Of a stretch of 64,000 nucleotides of DNA, positions 7,289 to 15,833 are shown piece by piece. Location: assembly GCF_030348945.1 (NCBI RefSeq), contig NZ_JAUCEN010000002.1:1054001-1118000 (forward strand), written 5' to 3'. Made by a program: the position numbers and the translations under genes. The notes below the pieces were generated by a model, which saw only the letters and a list, made by a program, of their open reading frames with translations, made no database searches and was not told the DNA's origin. This stretch comes from Peribacillus sp. ACCC06369. GTDB taxonomy: Bacteria; Bacillota; Bacilli; Bacillales; DSM-1321. Every line of letters starts with the position of its first letter. Positions within the stretch are counted from its first letter, which is position 1.

Positions 7289-8806
7289 ATGGTTGGAGTT
7301 CAAGCGGCAGCATTTGAAAAAGCGGAAATGAAGCGTGATTATTATCATCTGATTATTAATGGCGAAAGAGTGGAAAGCTCTAATGGATCCACGATTGATG
7401 CGTACAACCCTGCGAATGGTGAAATCATTGCCAAAGTTGCAAAGGCGACTAAGGAAGATGCAGAAAGAGCTGTTCAAGCTGCACGTGAGGCATTTGATAA
7501 TGGGAAATGGAAGAAAACTCCGATTAATAAACGGTCTCGAGTTTTGAACAAAATTGCAGCAATCATGCGTTCACGCTTTAATGAATTGGTTGAATTGGAG
7601 GTTCTGAACAGCGGCAAATCCATTTCTGCAGCGCAAGGCCAAGTCATGCAGGCGATAGAAGATTTCGAGTTTTATGCAGGTGCTATAGTCGGACACCGCG
7701 GAACTGTCAATAATGTACCTGGTCAATTCCATAACTACACGGAAAAAGAGCCAGTAGGTGTTTGTGCTCAAATCATTCCTTGGAATTATCCTATGATGAT
7801 GGCAGCATGGAAAATTGCACCTGCGATCGCAGTTGGCTGTTCAGTCATTGTTAAGCCAGCTTCGTTAACACCGCTGACTGCAATCGTATTAGGGGAAATC
7901 TGTTTAGAAGCTGGTGTTCCTTCAGGAGTTGTCAATATCATTCCAGGTCCTGGATCGGACGTAGGGAATTACCTTGTCGAGCATCCGAAAGTGAATAAGG
8001 TGGCTTTTACAGGTTCTACGCCAATCGGCAGGGATCTTATGGGCAAAGCTTCACAGACATTAAAAAGGGTGACATTGGAGCTTGGCGGAAAGTCCCCTAA
8101 TATTGTCTTCGAAGATGCGGACCTTGAAGCAGCTATCGATGGATCATTATATGGAATTTTCTACAATACTGGGCAATCTTGCGAAGCTAGATCCCGTTTA
8201 TACGTTCACGAAGACATATATGATGAGTTCGTTGCCAGATTCGTGGAAAAAACGAAAAAATTGAAATTGGGCAATCCACTCGACAAAGAAACGCATGTCG
8301 GTGCAGTCATAGATCAAGGGCAATTGGATGTCATCGACAATTATGTACAATCTGCCATTGCTGATGGAGCGGAAATCCTGACAGGAGGAAAGCCAGCGGT
8401 TATAGAAAGTTTCGAGAACGGATATTGGTATGAGCCGACAGTCATAGCGAATGTCAATCATGAAATGAATGTAGTGAAAGAGGAAATATTCGGACCGGTC
8501 GTTGTCATTATGAAATTCAAAGATGAAAAAGAAGCCGTGCGACTCGCGAATGATACGGAATTCGGTTTGGGTTCAGCTCTTTGGACAAAGGATGGCGGCC
8601 GTGCGACTCGAGTGGCCAATCAAATTGAAGCGGGAATCGTCATGGTGAATTGCCCATTCTCCGCATTTCCTGGAACACCTTTCGGAGGCTATAAACAGTC
8701 AGGATTCGGCCGGGAACTTTGTATTGAGACACTTGATCTATATACAGAAACGAAAAGCATCATTTCCTATCATGGAAGCCGTCCCTTAAATCCCTTTGGA
8801 ATTTAA
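7289..8806 (+). CDS. NAD(P)-dependent aldehyde dehydrogenase of the paa cluster
   Basis: 505 residues. All ALDH marks are present: IIPWNYPM, VKPASLTPL, the GSTPIG nucleotide loop, LELGGKSPNIV with the general-base glutamate, and NTGQSCEARSR with the catalytic cysteine. By position it should oxidise 3-oxo-5,6-dehydrosuberyl-CoA semialdehyde, the job of the N-terminal half of PaaZ. The C-terminal MaoC hydratase domain that PaaZ carries (about 680 residues in total) is absent. An aromatic or generic aldehyde substrate, such as phenylacetaldehyde, is an alternative. Confidence 0.9.
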   Translation: MVGVQAAAFEKAEMKRDYYHLIINGERVESSNGSTIDAYNPANGEIIAKVAKATKEDAERAVQAAREAFDNGKWKKTPINKRSRVLNKIAAIMRSRFNELVELEVLNSGKSISAAQGQVMQAIEDFEFYAGAIVGHRGTVNNVPGQFHNYTEKEPVGVCAQIIPWNYPMMMAAWKIAPAIAVGCSVIVKPASLTPLTAIVLGEICLEAGVPSGVVNIIPGPGSDVGNYLVEHPKVNKVAFTGSTPIGRDLMGKASQTLKRVTLELGGKSPNIVFEDADLEAAIDGSLYGIFYNTGQSCEARSRLYVHEDIYDEFVARFVEKTKKLKLGNPLDKETHVGAVIDQGQLDVIDNYVQSAIADGAEILTGGKPAVIESFENGYWYEPTVIANVNHEMNVVKEEIFGPVVVIMKFKDEKEAVRLANDTEFGLGSALWTKDGGRATRVANQIEAGIVMVNCPFSAFPGTPFGGYKQSGFGRELCIETLDLYTETKSIISYHGSRPLNPFGI

Positions 8807-8816
8807 TAAAAACATA

Positions 8817-8903
8817 AAATAGGCGGCTGGCTGAACGGTATGTCGGAGAAGTAATTCAGATATGGATGAATGCTGATCTGATTCATCGTAGCCAGCCCTA
8901 TTT
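8817..8903 (+). terminator. Long hairpin between ALDH and paaH
   Basis: AAATAGG-CG-GCTGGCT (8817-8832) can pair with AGCCAGCCCTATTT (8890-8903) apart from a 2-nt bulge. A second hairpin (GATGAAT / ATTCATC, 8865-8887) sits inside. A T-rich stretch follows just before the paaH ribosome site, so it may attenuate transcription between the upper and lower parts of the cluster. Confidence 0.45.
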
Positions 8904-8926
8904 ATTTTTAAAGGAGGAATGAACGA

Positions 8927-9799
8927 ATGATTAGAAATCTTGTGATTGTCGGATCTGGTGTCATGGGTAGGGGAATAGCCTATGTAGGAGCAACAGGAGG
9001 CTTCAATGTAGTATTGGTGGATGTGAATCAAGATGCATTGGAAAGTGCAAGAAAAGAGATCGATACCATTTTTGAAAAGGGTGTGCGCTATCAAAAAATC
9101 ACCCAGGAAGAAGTGGCAGCAGCAAAAAGCAGATTTTCGTATTCTTCCAATTTGGAAGAATCAGCAGCATATGCCGATTTAATCATAGAGGCAGTTCCGG
9201 AAAAGGCAGAAATTAAGAGGGCAGTCTTCGAAACGATGGAAGATCATGCAAAAGAAGGCTGTTACTTTGCAACCAATACTTCCACAATGAGCCCGACGGA
9301 AATTGGTTCTTACGGAAAACGTCCTGAAAAAACGATTGCCATGCATTTCTTCAATCCTGTACAAAAAATGCCGCTGGTTGAAATTGTACGTGGTCTTGAA
9401 ACCAGCGATGAAACGGCAGCCATAATAAAAGAAGTAGCCGGAAAAATGGGGAAAGAAACCGTGGTCATTAATGAATTCCCTGGGTTTGTAACCAGCAGGA
9501 TCAGCTGTTTGGTAGGTAATGAAGCGTTCTTCATGCTTCAAGAAGGGTTAGGAACACCGGAAGAAATCGATAAGGCGATAAAGTTAGGGCTGAATTACCC
9601 AATGGGACCATTTGAGCTAGGGGATTTGGTGGGATTGGATGCCCGATTGAATAATTTAAAATATTTACATAGTAAACTTGGTGAGAAGTATCGTCCGGCC
9701 CCCCTCCTTGAACAGTATGTTAAAGCTGGCAGGCTCGGCCGCAAGTCAGGTAAAGGGGTGTACGATTATACACAAGATGGAGAGCTGGTGAGGAAATGA
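8927..9799 (+). CDS. paaH: 3-hydroxyacyl-CoA dehydrogenase PaaH
   Basis: 290 residues, the usual size for short-chain 3-hydroxybutyryl/3-hydroxyadipyl-CoA dehydrogenases. The N-terminal Rossmann motif is VGSGVMGRGIA, followed by the NTSTMSPTEI and MHFFNPVQKMPLVEIV segments with the catalytic histidine, and a C-terminal dimerisation domain with NYPMGPFELGDLVGLD. It should oxidise 3-hydroxyadipyl-CoA with NAD. The AAAGGAGG ribosome site is strong and the end overlaps the thiolase start by four bases. Confidence 0.92.
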   Translation: MIRNLVIVGSGVMGRGIAYVGATGGFNVVLVDVNQDALESARKEIDTIFEKGVRYQKITQEEVAAAKSRFSYSSNLEESAAYADLIIEAVPEKAEIKRAVFETMEDHAKEGCYFATNTSTMSPTEIGSYGKRPEKTIAMHFFNPVQKMPLVEIVRGLETSDETAAIIKEVAGKMGKETVVINEFPGFVTSRISCLVGNEAFFMLQEGLGTPEEIDKAIKLGLNYPMGPFELGDLVGLDARLNNLKYLHSKLGEKYRPAPLLEQYVKAGRLGRKSGKGVYDYTQDGELVRK

Positions 9800-11004
9800 A
9801 GGATGTTGTGATTATCGATGCTGTGCGAACGCCAATAGGAAGATATAAAGGTGCTTTGAAATGGGTTCGTCCGGATGACCTCGGTGCGATTGTAATCAAG
9901 GCGCTGACAGATCGCAATCCAGAGCTGCCGCCAGATCAAATTGAAGATGTCATCTTCGGGAATGCAAATCAAGCGGGAGAGGATAATCGCGATGTGGCAA
10001 GGATGTCCGCCCTTTTAGCTGGTCTTCCAGTAAACGTAGCTGGAACGACAATAAATCGTTTGTGTGGATCCGGACTGGATGCCGTTATGTATGCTGCACG
10101 TTCCATTGCTGTAGGAGAAGGCGATATTTATATCGCAGGCGGGACTGAAAGCATGACAAGGGCGCCGTACGTCATGGCCAAACCTGAAGGTGAATTTCCG
10201 CGGGGTTCAATGGAGCTTCAGGATACAACGATCGGATGGCGTTTCACGAATGAGAAACTTAAAGAAATGTATGGCACGGATTCCATGCCTCAAACGGCAG
10301 AAAACGTTGCCCAGCAGTTTTCGGTTTCAAGGGAAGACCAAGATCAATTTGCATTTCAAAGCCAGCAAAGAGCGAAAAAGGCAGTAGAAGAAGAACGTTT
10401 CATTAATGAAATCGTACCTGTTCGATATACGGATCGTAAAGGTAATGAGGTCATTTTCAAAAAGGATGAACACCCTCGTCCTGACACGACCATCGAAAAG
10501 TTGGAAAAACTCAAACCGATCTTTAAAGGTGGCACTATAACGGCGGGGAATGCTTCGGGTGTAAATGATGGAGCTTCAGCATTACTATTGATGAGTGCAG
10601 AAAAAGCACGAAACCTTGGACTAAAACCTATGGCCAAATATGTTGTAGGTGCGGTAGCCGGCTTAGAACCGTCCATTATGGGCCTGGGTCCAATTCATGC
10701 AACTAAAAAAGCATTGGGAAGGGCGAGTTTATCGATTGAAGACATCGGGTTGGTTGAATTGAATGAAGCATTCGCTTCCCAATCCGTAGAGTGCATCCGC
10801 CAATTGAAATTGGATCAGGATAAAGTGAATGTCAACGGCGGGGCGATAGCATTTGGCCATCCACTCGGTGCAAGCGGGGCACGTATTTTAACAACACTTG
10901 TTCACGAAATGAAAAAGCGGAATGTACGCTATGGTCTTGCAACGATGTGTGTCGGTGTTGGTCAGGGAATTGCCGCCATCATAGAAAATATTGGAAATGA
11001 TTGA
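9796..11004 (+). CDS. paaJ: Thiolase PaaJ (3-oxoadipyl-CoA / 3-oxo-5,6-dehydrosuberyl-CoA thiolase)
   Basis: 402 residues. Thiolase landmarks are [11 protein letters not shown] with the nucleophilic cysteine near residue 90, [17 protein letters not shown] with the catalytic histidine, and the C-terminal CVGVGQG cysteine. The N terminus ([17 protein letters not shown], then VRPDDLGA) is close to PaaJ/PcaF. It cleaves 3-oxoadipyl-CoA to succinyl-CoA and acetyl-CoA. It overlaps paaH by four bases (ATGA). Confidence 0.93.
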   Translation: MKDVVIIDAVRTPIGRYKGALKWVRPDDLGAIVIKALTDRNPELPPDQIEDVIFGNANQAGEDNRDVARMSALLAGLPVNVAGTTINRLCGSGLDAVMYAARSIAVGEGDIYIAGGTESMTRAPYVMAKPEGEFPRGSMELQDTTIGWRFTNEKLKEMYGTDSMPQTAENVAQQFSVSREDQDQFAFQSQQRAKKAVEEERFINEIVPVRYTDRKGNEVIFKKDEHPRPDTTIEKLEKLKPIFKGGTITAGNASGVNDGASALLLMSAEKARNLGLKPMAKYVVGAVAGLEPSIMGLGPIHATKKALGRASLSIEDIGLVELNEAFASQSVECIRQLKLDQDKVNVNGGAIAFGHPLGASGARILTTLVHEMKKRNVRYGLATMCVGVGQGIAAIIENIGND

Positions 11005-11063
11005 TGATCGGCCCTTATTTTTCTAGTATAAGGGACATTTTCTTAAAAAAGGGGCGAGGACCC

Positions 11064-11840
11064 ATGTCAAAGGTTATTTATAAAGTAGTAAATCAAATCG
11101 GCTATGTAACAGTGAATCGGCCTGACGTATTGAATTGCTTCGACTATGAGACACTTTCTGAACTCCAGGAAGTCATCGATGCAGTTTATACGGACGGCGA
11201 TATCCGCGTCGTCATTTTCACGGGTGCAGGGGAAAAAGCATTCAGCGCGGGCGCGGATTTGAAAGAAAGGAAGGCTTTGAATGATGCGGAAGTAAGAAGG
11301 AACGTAAAAGCGATTCGCGATGTTTTTAATAGTATCGCAGGGCTTCCGCAGCCAACCATAGCTGCCGTCAATGGATATGCATTGGGGGGAGGATTTGAAT
11401 GGATGCTTTCATGTGACTTCGCAATTGCTGCTGAAGGTGTTTCTTTGGGGCTCACTGAAACTAGCTGGGCCATTATTCCCGGGGCAGGCGGTACACAACG
11501 GCTGCCGAGATTGATAGGGGAAATGAAAGCGAAGGAATTAATTTTTACCGCTAAAAAATTGACTGCAGAAGAGGCATGTCAATTAGGGATCCTTTTGAAG
11601 GTCGTGTCAAGGGATCAACTTATGTCAGCTTGTGAGGGATTGGCAGCCGATATCATGAAAAATGGGCCGATTGCAGTCAAACAAGCCAAATACGCGATTA
11701 CCCAAGGGATGAATACAGACTTGCAAACCGGAATGGCCATAGAGGGAAAAGCCTATGAATTGACCATCCCGACTCAAGACAGATTGGAAGCACTCCTGGC
11801 ATTTAGTGAACGGAGAAAAACGCAATTTTCAGGTAAATAA
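11064..11840 (+). CDS. Third crotonase-family protein of the paa cluster
   Basis: 258 residues from the ATG at 11064, behind GGGGCGAGGA; the open frame extends to 11001 without a ribosome site. The oxyanion loop is AFSAGADLKER, and both hydratase glutamates look present (GGGFEWML and the LTETSWAIIPGAGGTQRL stretch). It is likely an enoyl-CoA hydratase. With the gene at 5705 there are two hydratases and one isomerase; which is PaaF and whether the other opens the oxepin ring cannot be told here. A small hairpin (11012-11034, CCCTTAT/ATAAGGG) lies in the spacer. Confidence 0.85.
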   Translation: MSKVIYKVVNQIGYVTVNRPDVLNCFDYETLSELQEVIDAVYTDGDIRVVIFTGAGEKAFSAGADLKERKALNDAEVRRNVKAIRDVFNSIAGLPQPTIAAVNGYALGGGFEWMLSCDFAIAAEGVSLGLTETSWAIIPGAGGTQRLPRLIGEMKAKELIFTAKKLTAEEACQLGILLKVVSRDQLMSACEGLAADIMKNGPIAVKQAKYAITQGMNTDLQTGMAIEGKAYELTIPTQDRLEALLAFSERRKTQFSGK

Positions 11841-11842
11841 TA

Positions 11843-11870
11843 TTGCGGTTTCAATTCAAAAAGATATAAT
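11843..11870 (+). promoter_or_regulatory. Promoter of paaX
   Basis: TTGCGG (11843-11848) and TATAAT (11865-11870), 16 bp apart, sit between the last crotonase and paaX. No CGTT tandem repeat of the paaA type follows, so this promoter may not share that operator. Confidence 0.55.
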
Positions 11871-11916
11871 AATAATTATGTCGTCCGTGTGAAAATGGTA
11901 ACAATGTGAGAGTGAG

Positions 11917-12807
11917 GTGAGAAAAATAGGAACTAATACGCAATCGATGATTTTTACGATATACGGTGATTATATCCGTAATTACGGAAGTAAAATCTGG
12001 ATAGGCAGTTTAATTCGTTTATTAAAGGAATTCGGTCATAATGAGCAGGGTGTTCGTGTAGCCGTTTCACGAATGGTCAAGCAAGGGTGGATTCAGTCAG
12101 AAAAGCACGGAAATAAAAGTTATTACTTTTTGACCGATCGCGGTGTGCAGAGAATGGATGAAGCGGCCAATCGCATATATAAGATGAAACCAAATGAATG
12201 GGACGGTAAATGGCGTATCTTGATGTACACGATCCCTGAAGATAAGCGGCAATTACGGGATGATCTACGTAAAGAATTATTATGGAGCGGGTTTGGCAGT
12301 TTTTCCAGTGGTTGCTGGATTTCCCCTAATGATTTGGAGAAACAAATTAAGCGCTTGATCGAGAAATATGACATCAATGAATATGTTGATTTTTTCATTT
12401 CGGAATACAAGGGTCCAAAAGAAAATCAATCGCTTGTCGAGAAAAGCTGGCATTTAGAAGAGATTGAAAATAAATATGAAGAATTCATTGAGAAATACAG
12501 CAAACAATTCATCGTTCATCAAAGCATCATTAGCAGGGGGGAAATGTCCGATGCTGATTGCTTTGTGGAACGAACGAACCTGGTACATGAATACCGTAAG
12601 TTTTTATTTGTCGATCCGGGCCTGCCAAAGGAACTGTTGCCTTCAAAGTGGAATGGGAATCATGCTGCTCTTTTATTTAGCCAGTATTATCAAGTTTTGG
12701 CTGAACCGGCAAGCCGTTTCTTTGAAAGCGTTTTTCAGGAAAACAATGATTTATGGCGGAAAGACGAAACCTATGACGCCAAGGATCATCCTCTTATCAT
12801 TAAGTGA
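11917..12807 (+). CDS. paaX: PaaX-family phenylacetyl-CoA-responsive repressor
   Basis: 296 residues. The start (MIFTIYGDYIRNYGSKIWIG, then GVRVAVSRMVKQGWIQ) is the winged-helix DNA-binding region of PaaX. The middle (WRILMYTIPEDKR..LRDDLRKELLWSGFG) and the C-terminal dimerisation part also fit. PaaX repressors hold down paa genes and are released by phenylacetyl-CoA. The frame opens with GTG at 11917, near a GAGAGTGAG stretch; the ATG at 11947 is an alternative that would cut into the conserved start. It closes the cluster and has its own promoter. Confidence 0.9.
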   Translation: MRKIGTNTQSMIFTIYGDYIRNYGSKIWIGSLIRLLKEFGHNEQGVRVAVSRMVKQGWIQSEKHGNKSYYFLTDRGVQRMDEAANRIYKMKPNEWDGKWRILMYTIPEDKRQLRDDLRKELLWSGFGSFSSGCWISPNDLEKQIKRLIEKYDINEYVDFFISEYKGPKENQSLVEKSWHLEEIENKYEEFIEKYSKQFIVHQSIISRGEMSDADCFVERTNLVHEYRKFLFVDPGLPKELLPSKWNGNHAALLFSQYYQVLAEPASRFFESVFQENNDLWRKDETYDAKDHPLIIK

Positions 12808-12854
12808 AAAAGAGCTTCAGCCAGTCGCTAATGACGACTTGCCGGAGCTCTTTT
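12807..12854 (+). terminator. Terminator between convergent paaX and paaY-like genes
   Basis: AAAAAGAGCT (12807-12816) pairs with AGCTCTTTT (12846-12854), and a second pair (AGTCG/CGACT, 12823-12839) extends the hairpin. The A-run on one side and T-run on the other allow use from both strands. Confidence 0.8.
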
Positions 12855-12900
12855 CTACTTTAAGTCAACTAAAGACAACGGGGAATTCCCTTTGTGATAA

Positions 12901-13413
12901 TTAATCAAGTATCCCTTTGAAGTCCTTTCCTTTTTGAACATACGTATCAATCGAAAGTTGGATCAATTCAAGATCTTTATCATTCAATCTGCGAACCACT
13001 TTCCCCGGGGAACCGATAACCAGCGAACGTGGAGGTATGATTTTACCAGAGGAAATCAATGTATTCGCGCCGACAATGCATTCTTCGCCGATCTCTACAT
13101 TATCCAATATCGTAGAGCCCATCCCGATGATGGACCGTTTTCCTATTTTACAACCATGTAGGATAACATTGTGACCAACCGTCACTTCGTCTTCAATGAC
13201 AACTGGGCACCCTTCAAATAAATGAATGGTGGAGTTATCTTGAATACTGCATTTTTCTCCGATTGTAATTGAATCTTCATCACCGCGCAGAACGGAGTTA
13301 AACCAAATGGTCGATTCTTTCCCAATCGAAATATCTCCGATTAAATGGGCACCAGGTGCAACGAAAACGGATTCATCAATGGATGGCTTTTTATTATTGT
13401 ACGGAATAATCAT
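12901..13413 (-). CDS. paaY: Left-handed beta-helix protein, gamma-carbonic anhydrase / PaaY-like
   Basis: 170 residues from the ATG at 13413, preceded by AAAAGGAGCGAG; the longer frame to 13470 has no ribosome site. Hexapeptide repeats run through the whole protein (GDISIG, VTVGHNVILHG, IIGMGSTI, CIVGANT). The three metal-binding histidines of the family fit TIHLF, GHNVI and LHGC. PaaY proteins are thioesterases that rescue dead-end CoA esters of the pathway and E. coli pairs paaX with paaY, so the position favours PaaY. A generic YtoA-type gamma-carbonic anhydrase homologue is the alternative. Confidence 0.75.
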   Translation of the reverse strand: MIIPYNNKKPSIDESVFVAPGAHLIGDISIGKESTIWFNSVLRGDEDSITIGEKCSIQDNSTIHLFEGCPVVIEDEVTVGHNVILHGCKIGKRSIIGMGSTILDNVEIGEECIVGANTLISSGKIIPPRSLVIGSPGKVVRRLNDKDLELIQLSIDTYVQKGKDFKGILD

Positions 13414-13493
13414 AGTCTCGCTCCTTTTGGAAAAGTCAGAATTGTTTTTCTGATGAATATAGTATAACATTAAATGGATAGGGAGGGATGAAA

Positions 13494-14459
13494 GTGAAAT
13501 ATATTTGTGAGCTTTTTTCGATAAAATATCCCATTATTCAAGGCGGCATGGGGAATATAAGCAATGCAAGTCTTGCCGCTGCAGTATCCAATGCAGGGGG
13601 CTTAGGGACAATAGGATGTGGTACCATGAATCCTGAACAGGTAGAAGCCATCATTCTCGAAACCAAAGATAAAACCAATAACAATTTTGCGTTGAACATT
13701 CCGATTAACGTTAGTCCATATACAGATGAGTTAATCAATCTTGTCCTGAAGCATGATATTCCTGTAGTTTCCTTATCTGCGGGAAATCCTGCCCCTTACA
13801 TTCCACTATTGCAAAAAAAGAATATTAAAGTGATTGCCATCGTTGCATCGGTCAAGCACGCGCAAAAAGCGCAAGCTGCAGGGGCCGATGTGTTGGTAGC
13901 TGAAGGGTTTGAAGCTGCCGGCATCAATTCGAACCTGGAATTGACGACCTTTACACTCATTCCGCAAATTAGCAAGCATGTGACGCTTCCGGTTTTGGCC
14001 GCTGGCGGAATAGGCAATGGACAGGGGTTGGCCGCTGCGTTGATGCTGGGAGCGTCAGGAGTCCAGTTGGGAACCAGGCTGATCGCTACACAAGAAGCAC
14101 CGTTCCATCCATCATATAAACAAAAACTAATCGAAGCGATGGGCAATGATACGTTTATATTGGGCAGATCCGTTGGCCAGGTAAGAAGAGTATTGAAGGA
14201 CCGATATACGGAGAAAGTCCTGGATTTGGAAAAACAGGGACTGTCTCCTATTGATTACCGTGAAATGACCTCGGAAGTCCACCATATTAATGGTGCGATG
14301 AACGGTGATGTTGATAATGGTTTTATGAACAGCGGCCAGGTTGCCGGATTGATTGACGATATACCGACGGTTAAGGAATTACTTGATGGCATGATGAAAG
14401 ACGCGAAAAGGCATTTGGAAGATGGATTGAGTAGGCTTTCCACCCCCTTTATGATTTGA
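13494..14459 (+). CDS. FMN-dependent nitronate monooxygenase / enoyl-ACP reductase FabK-like protein
   Basis: 321 residues. GGAGG at 13482-13486 is one base from the ATG at 13488 but seven from the GTG at 13494, so GTG is preferred. The TIM-barrel FMN fold shows in YPIIQGGMGNISNASLAAAV, SNAGGLGTIGCG, GADVLVAEGFEAAG, LPVLAAGGIGNGQGL and ASGVQLGTR. The EGFEAAG segment lacks the GGH of true nitronate monooxygenases, so a FabK-like or other reductase is possible. It diverges from the paaY-like gene, and a role in phenylacetate use is not shown. Confidence 0.8.
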   Translation: MKYICELFSIKYPIIQGGMGNISNASLAAAVSNAGGLGTIGCGTMNPEQVEAIILETKDKTNNNFALNIPINVSPYTDELINLVLKHDIPVVSLSAGNPAPYIPLLQKKNIKVIAIVASVKHAQKAQAAGADVLVAEGFEAAGINSNLELTTFTLIPQISKHVTLPVLAAGGIGNGQGLAAALMLGASGVQLGTRLIATQEAPFHPSYKQKLIEAMGNDTFILGRSVGQVRRVLKDRYTEKVLDLEKQGLSPIDYREMTSEVHHINGAMNGDVDNGFMNSGQVAGLIDDIPTVKELLDGMMKDAKRHLEDGLSRLSTPFMI

Positions 14460-14537
14460 GAACTAAGGGTATCGATTTTGTCATGTGTACATCTCAACCC
14501 ATTTAGGGGCTATTCACTTGGTTAACTATATTGAATG

Positions 14538-14567
14538 CTTGAGGTCAATTCGTCCTCAAGTTTTTTT
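14538..14567 (+). terminator. Intrinsic terminator after the FabK-like gene
   Basis: CTTGAGG and CCTCAAG form a 7-bp stem with a 9-nt loop, followed directly by seven T residues. Confidence 0.85.
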
Positions 14568-14739
14568 CGTTTCGGGACCATCGATATTCTATTATTATCG
14601 TTCTTCCTACAAGCTTAGTTCTGTAGTAAATAGCCCGATAACAAAACATGGACTCCATAAGAACATTGTTTTAGGATAACATTATGGAAAAATGCGGGTT
14701 AACTTGTGATACAATGGAAAATGTCCTTTTTGACATCAT

Positions 14740-14773
14740 GGGTGCCCGGATTCATCTTGGAGCACCCCTTTTT
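14740..14773 (+). terminator. Terminator-like hairpin upstream of the first dedA gene
   Basis: GGGTGC (14740-14745) pairs with GCACCC (14762-14767), with a further CC/GG inside, and a T-run follows. It lies about 25 bases after a TACAAT box (14710-14715) and 35 bases before the dedA start, so it could be an attenuator in the dedA leader. Confidence 0.55.
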
Positions 14774-14807
14774 ATATGTAATAAAAGTTAGAAAAGGGGT
14801 AACCTCA

Positions 14808-15419
14808 ATGGAAACTTTAATAATGGATATGATTGAAGCGTTTAAATCTTTATCTTATTTCGGTGTTTTGCTAGCTTTGACTTTTGAATTCATTCCTGCT
14901 GAAATAGTTTTGCCACTGGCAGGATACTGGGTTTATCAAGGGGATATGAATTTATACTTGACTATCCTTGCCGGTTCGCTAGGTGGGGTAACGGGACCAT
15001 TGACGCTTTATGCCTTAGGCAAGTATGGCGGGAGACCGCTTGTATTAAAGTTCGGAAAATACTTTTTGATCAAAGATGAGCAGTTGAACAAAGCTGACCG
15101 CTTCTTTGAAAGGTATGGTGGGGGAATTGCCTTCTTTGGACGGTTTGTACCAGGTATTCGTACCGCCGTGTCGCTACCATGCGGAATATTGAAAATGAAT
15201 ATTTGGAAATTCATATTATATACCTATATGGCGATGCTTCCTGTTACAAGCGTTTATGTTTATTTAGGGTTTAAGTTAGGACCTAGCTGGGAGCAGGCGG
15301 GAGCCATCTTTTCACAATATGCGAATTTCTTGCTTATACCCATTGCACTTATAGTCATTTGGTTCATTATGAAGACTCGAAAACAAAAGCAAAGAGAAAA
15401 AATAAAAGTCAATCAATAA
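14808..15419 (+). CDS. DedA-family membrane protein
   Basis: 203 residues from the ATG at 14808, behind AAAAGGGGT. DedA/VTT-domain proteins are membrane proteins linked to lipid scrambling and envelope homeostasis. Family marks are FEFIPAEIVLPLAGYW, the GGVTGPLTLYALGKYGGRPL stretch, and the FFGRFVPGIRTAVSLPCG motif with the conserved arginines. About five membrane segments can be seen and the tail is basic. A second DedA gene lies at 48046. Confidence 0.9.
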   Translation: METLIMDMIEAFKSLSYFGVLLALTFEFIPAEIVLPLAGYWVYQGDMNLYLTILAGSLGGVTGPLTLYALGKYGGRPLVLKFGKYFLIKDEQLNKADRFFERYGGGIAFFGRFVPGIRTAVSLPCGILKMNIWKFILYTYMAMLPVTSVYVYLGFKLGPSWEQAGAIFSQYANFLLIPIALIVIWFIMKTRKQKQREKIKVNQ

Positions 15420-15424
15420 CAAAG

Positions 15425-15449
15425 AAGGCGCCATGATCAGGCGCCTTTT
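15425..15449 (+). terminator. Terminator after dedA
   Basis: AAGGCGCC and GGCGCCTT form a perfect stem with a 7-nt loop, ending in a T-run. The A/T flanks would also let it serve the minus-strand YjcZ gene. Confidence 0.85.
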
Positions 15450-15464
15450 TCATTTCTTTCATTA

Positions 15465-15617
15465 TTAGCAGCATCCACCGAAGCCGCCGCCGCCGAATCC
15501 CCAACTGCATCCAATGATGATTAACAAGATGAATAATACGATCAGCAATGCAAATCCGTTATCGAAACCGCCGCAGCCGCCACCAACGCCACAACAATCG
15601 TTACCATTTCCACCCAT
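15465..15617 (-). CDS. YjcZ-family sporulation-type small membrane protein
   Basis: 50 residues. It has the Gly/Cys-rich N terminus (MGGNGNDCCGVGGGCGG), a single hydrophobic helix (NGFALLIVLFILLIII) and a GFGGGGFGGCC tail, the hallmark of YjcZ-type sporulation peptides. The ribosome site AGGAGGAAATTAA precedes the ATG. Function in the spore or mother cell is poorly known. Confidence 0.88.
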   Translation of the reverse strand: MGGNGNDCCGVGGGCGGFDNGFALLIVLFILLIIIGCSWGFGGGGFGGCC

Positions 15618-15833
15618 TTAATTTCCTCCTCATACATTTTATGAATTACATACCTAGTAAAACATCTTTACCGGGAATACTTCATACTATGTATTCTAGG
15701 CCGAAGTGTTTGCTTATTCATAAAAAATGGGCGTTGGTAAATCAAGGGGAATAAGCCCGAATATTTTTTTGATTTCGTTTAAAATGTTATAATATACCAT
15801 ATGGATTATGGGGGAAGGGAGCTGAACTTAGTC

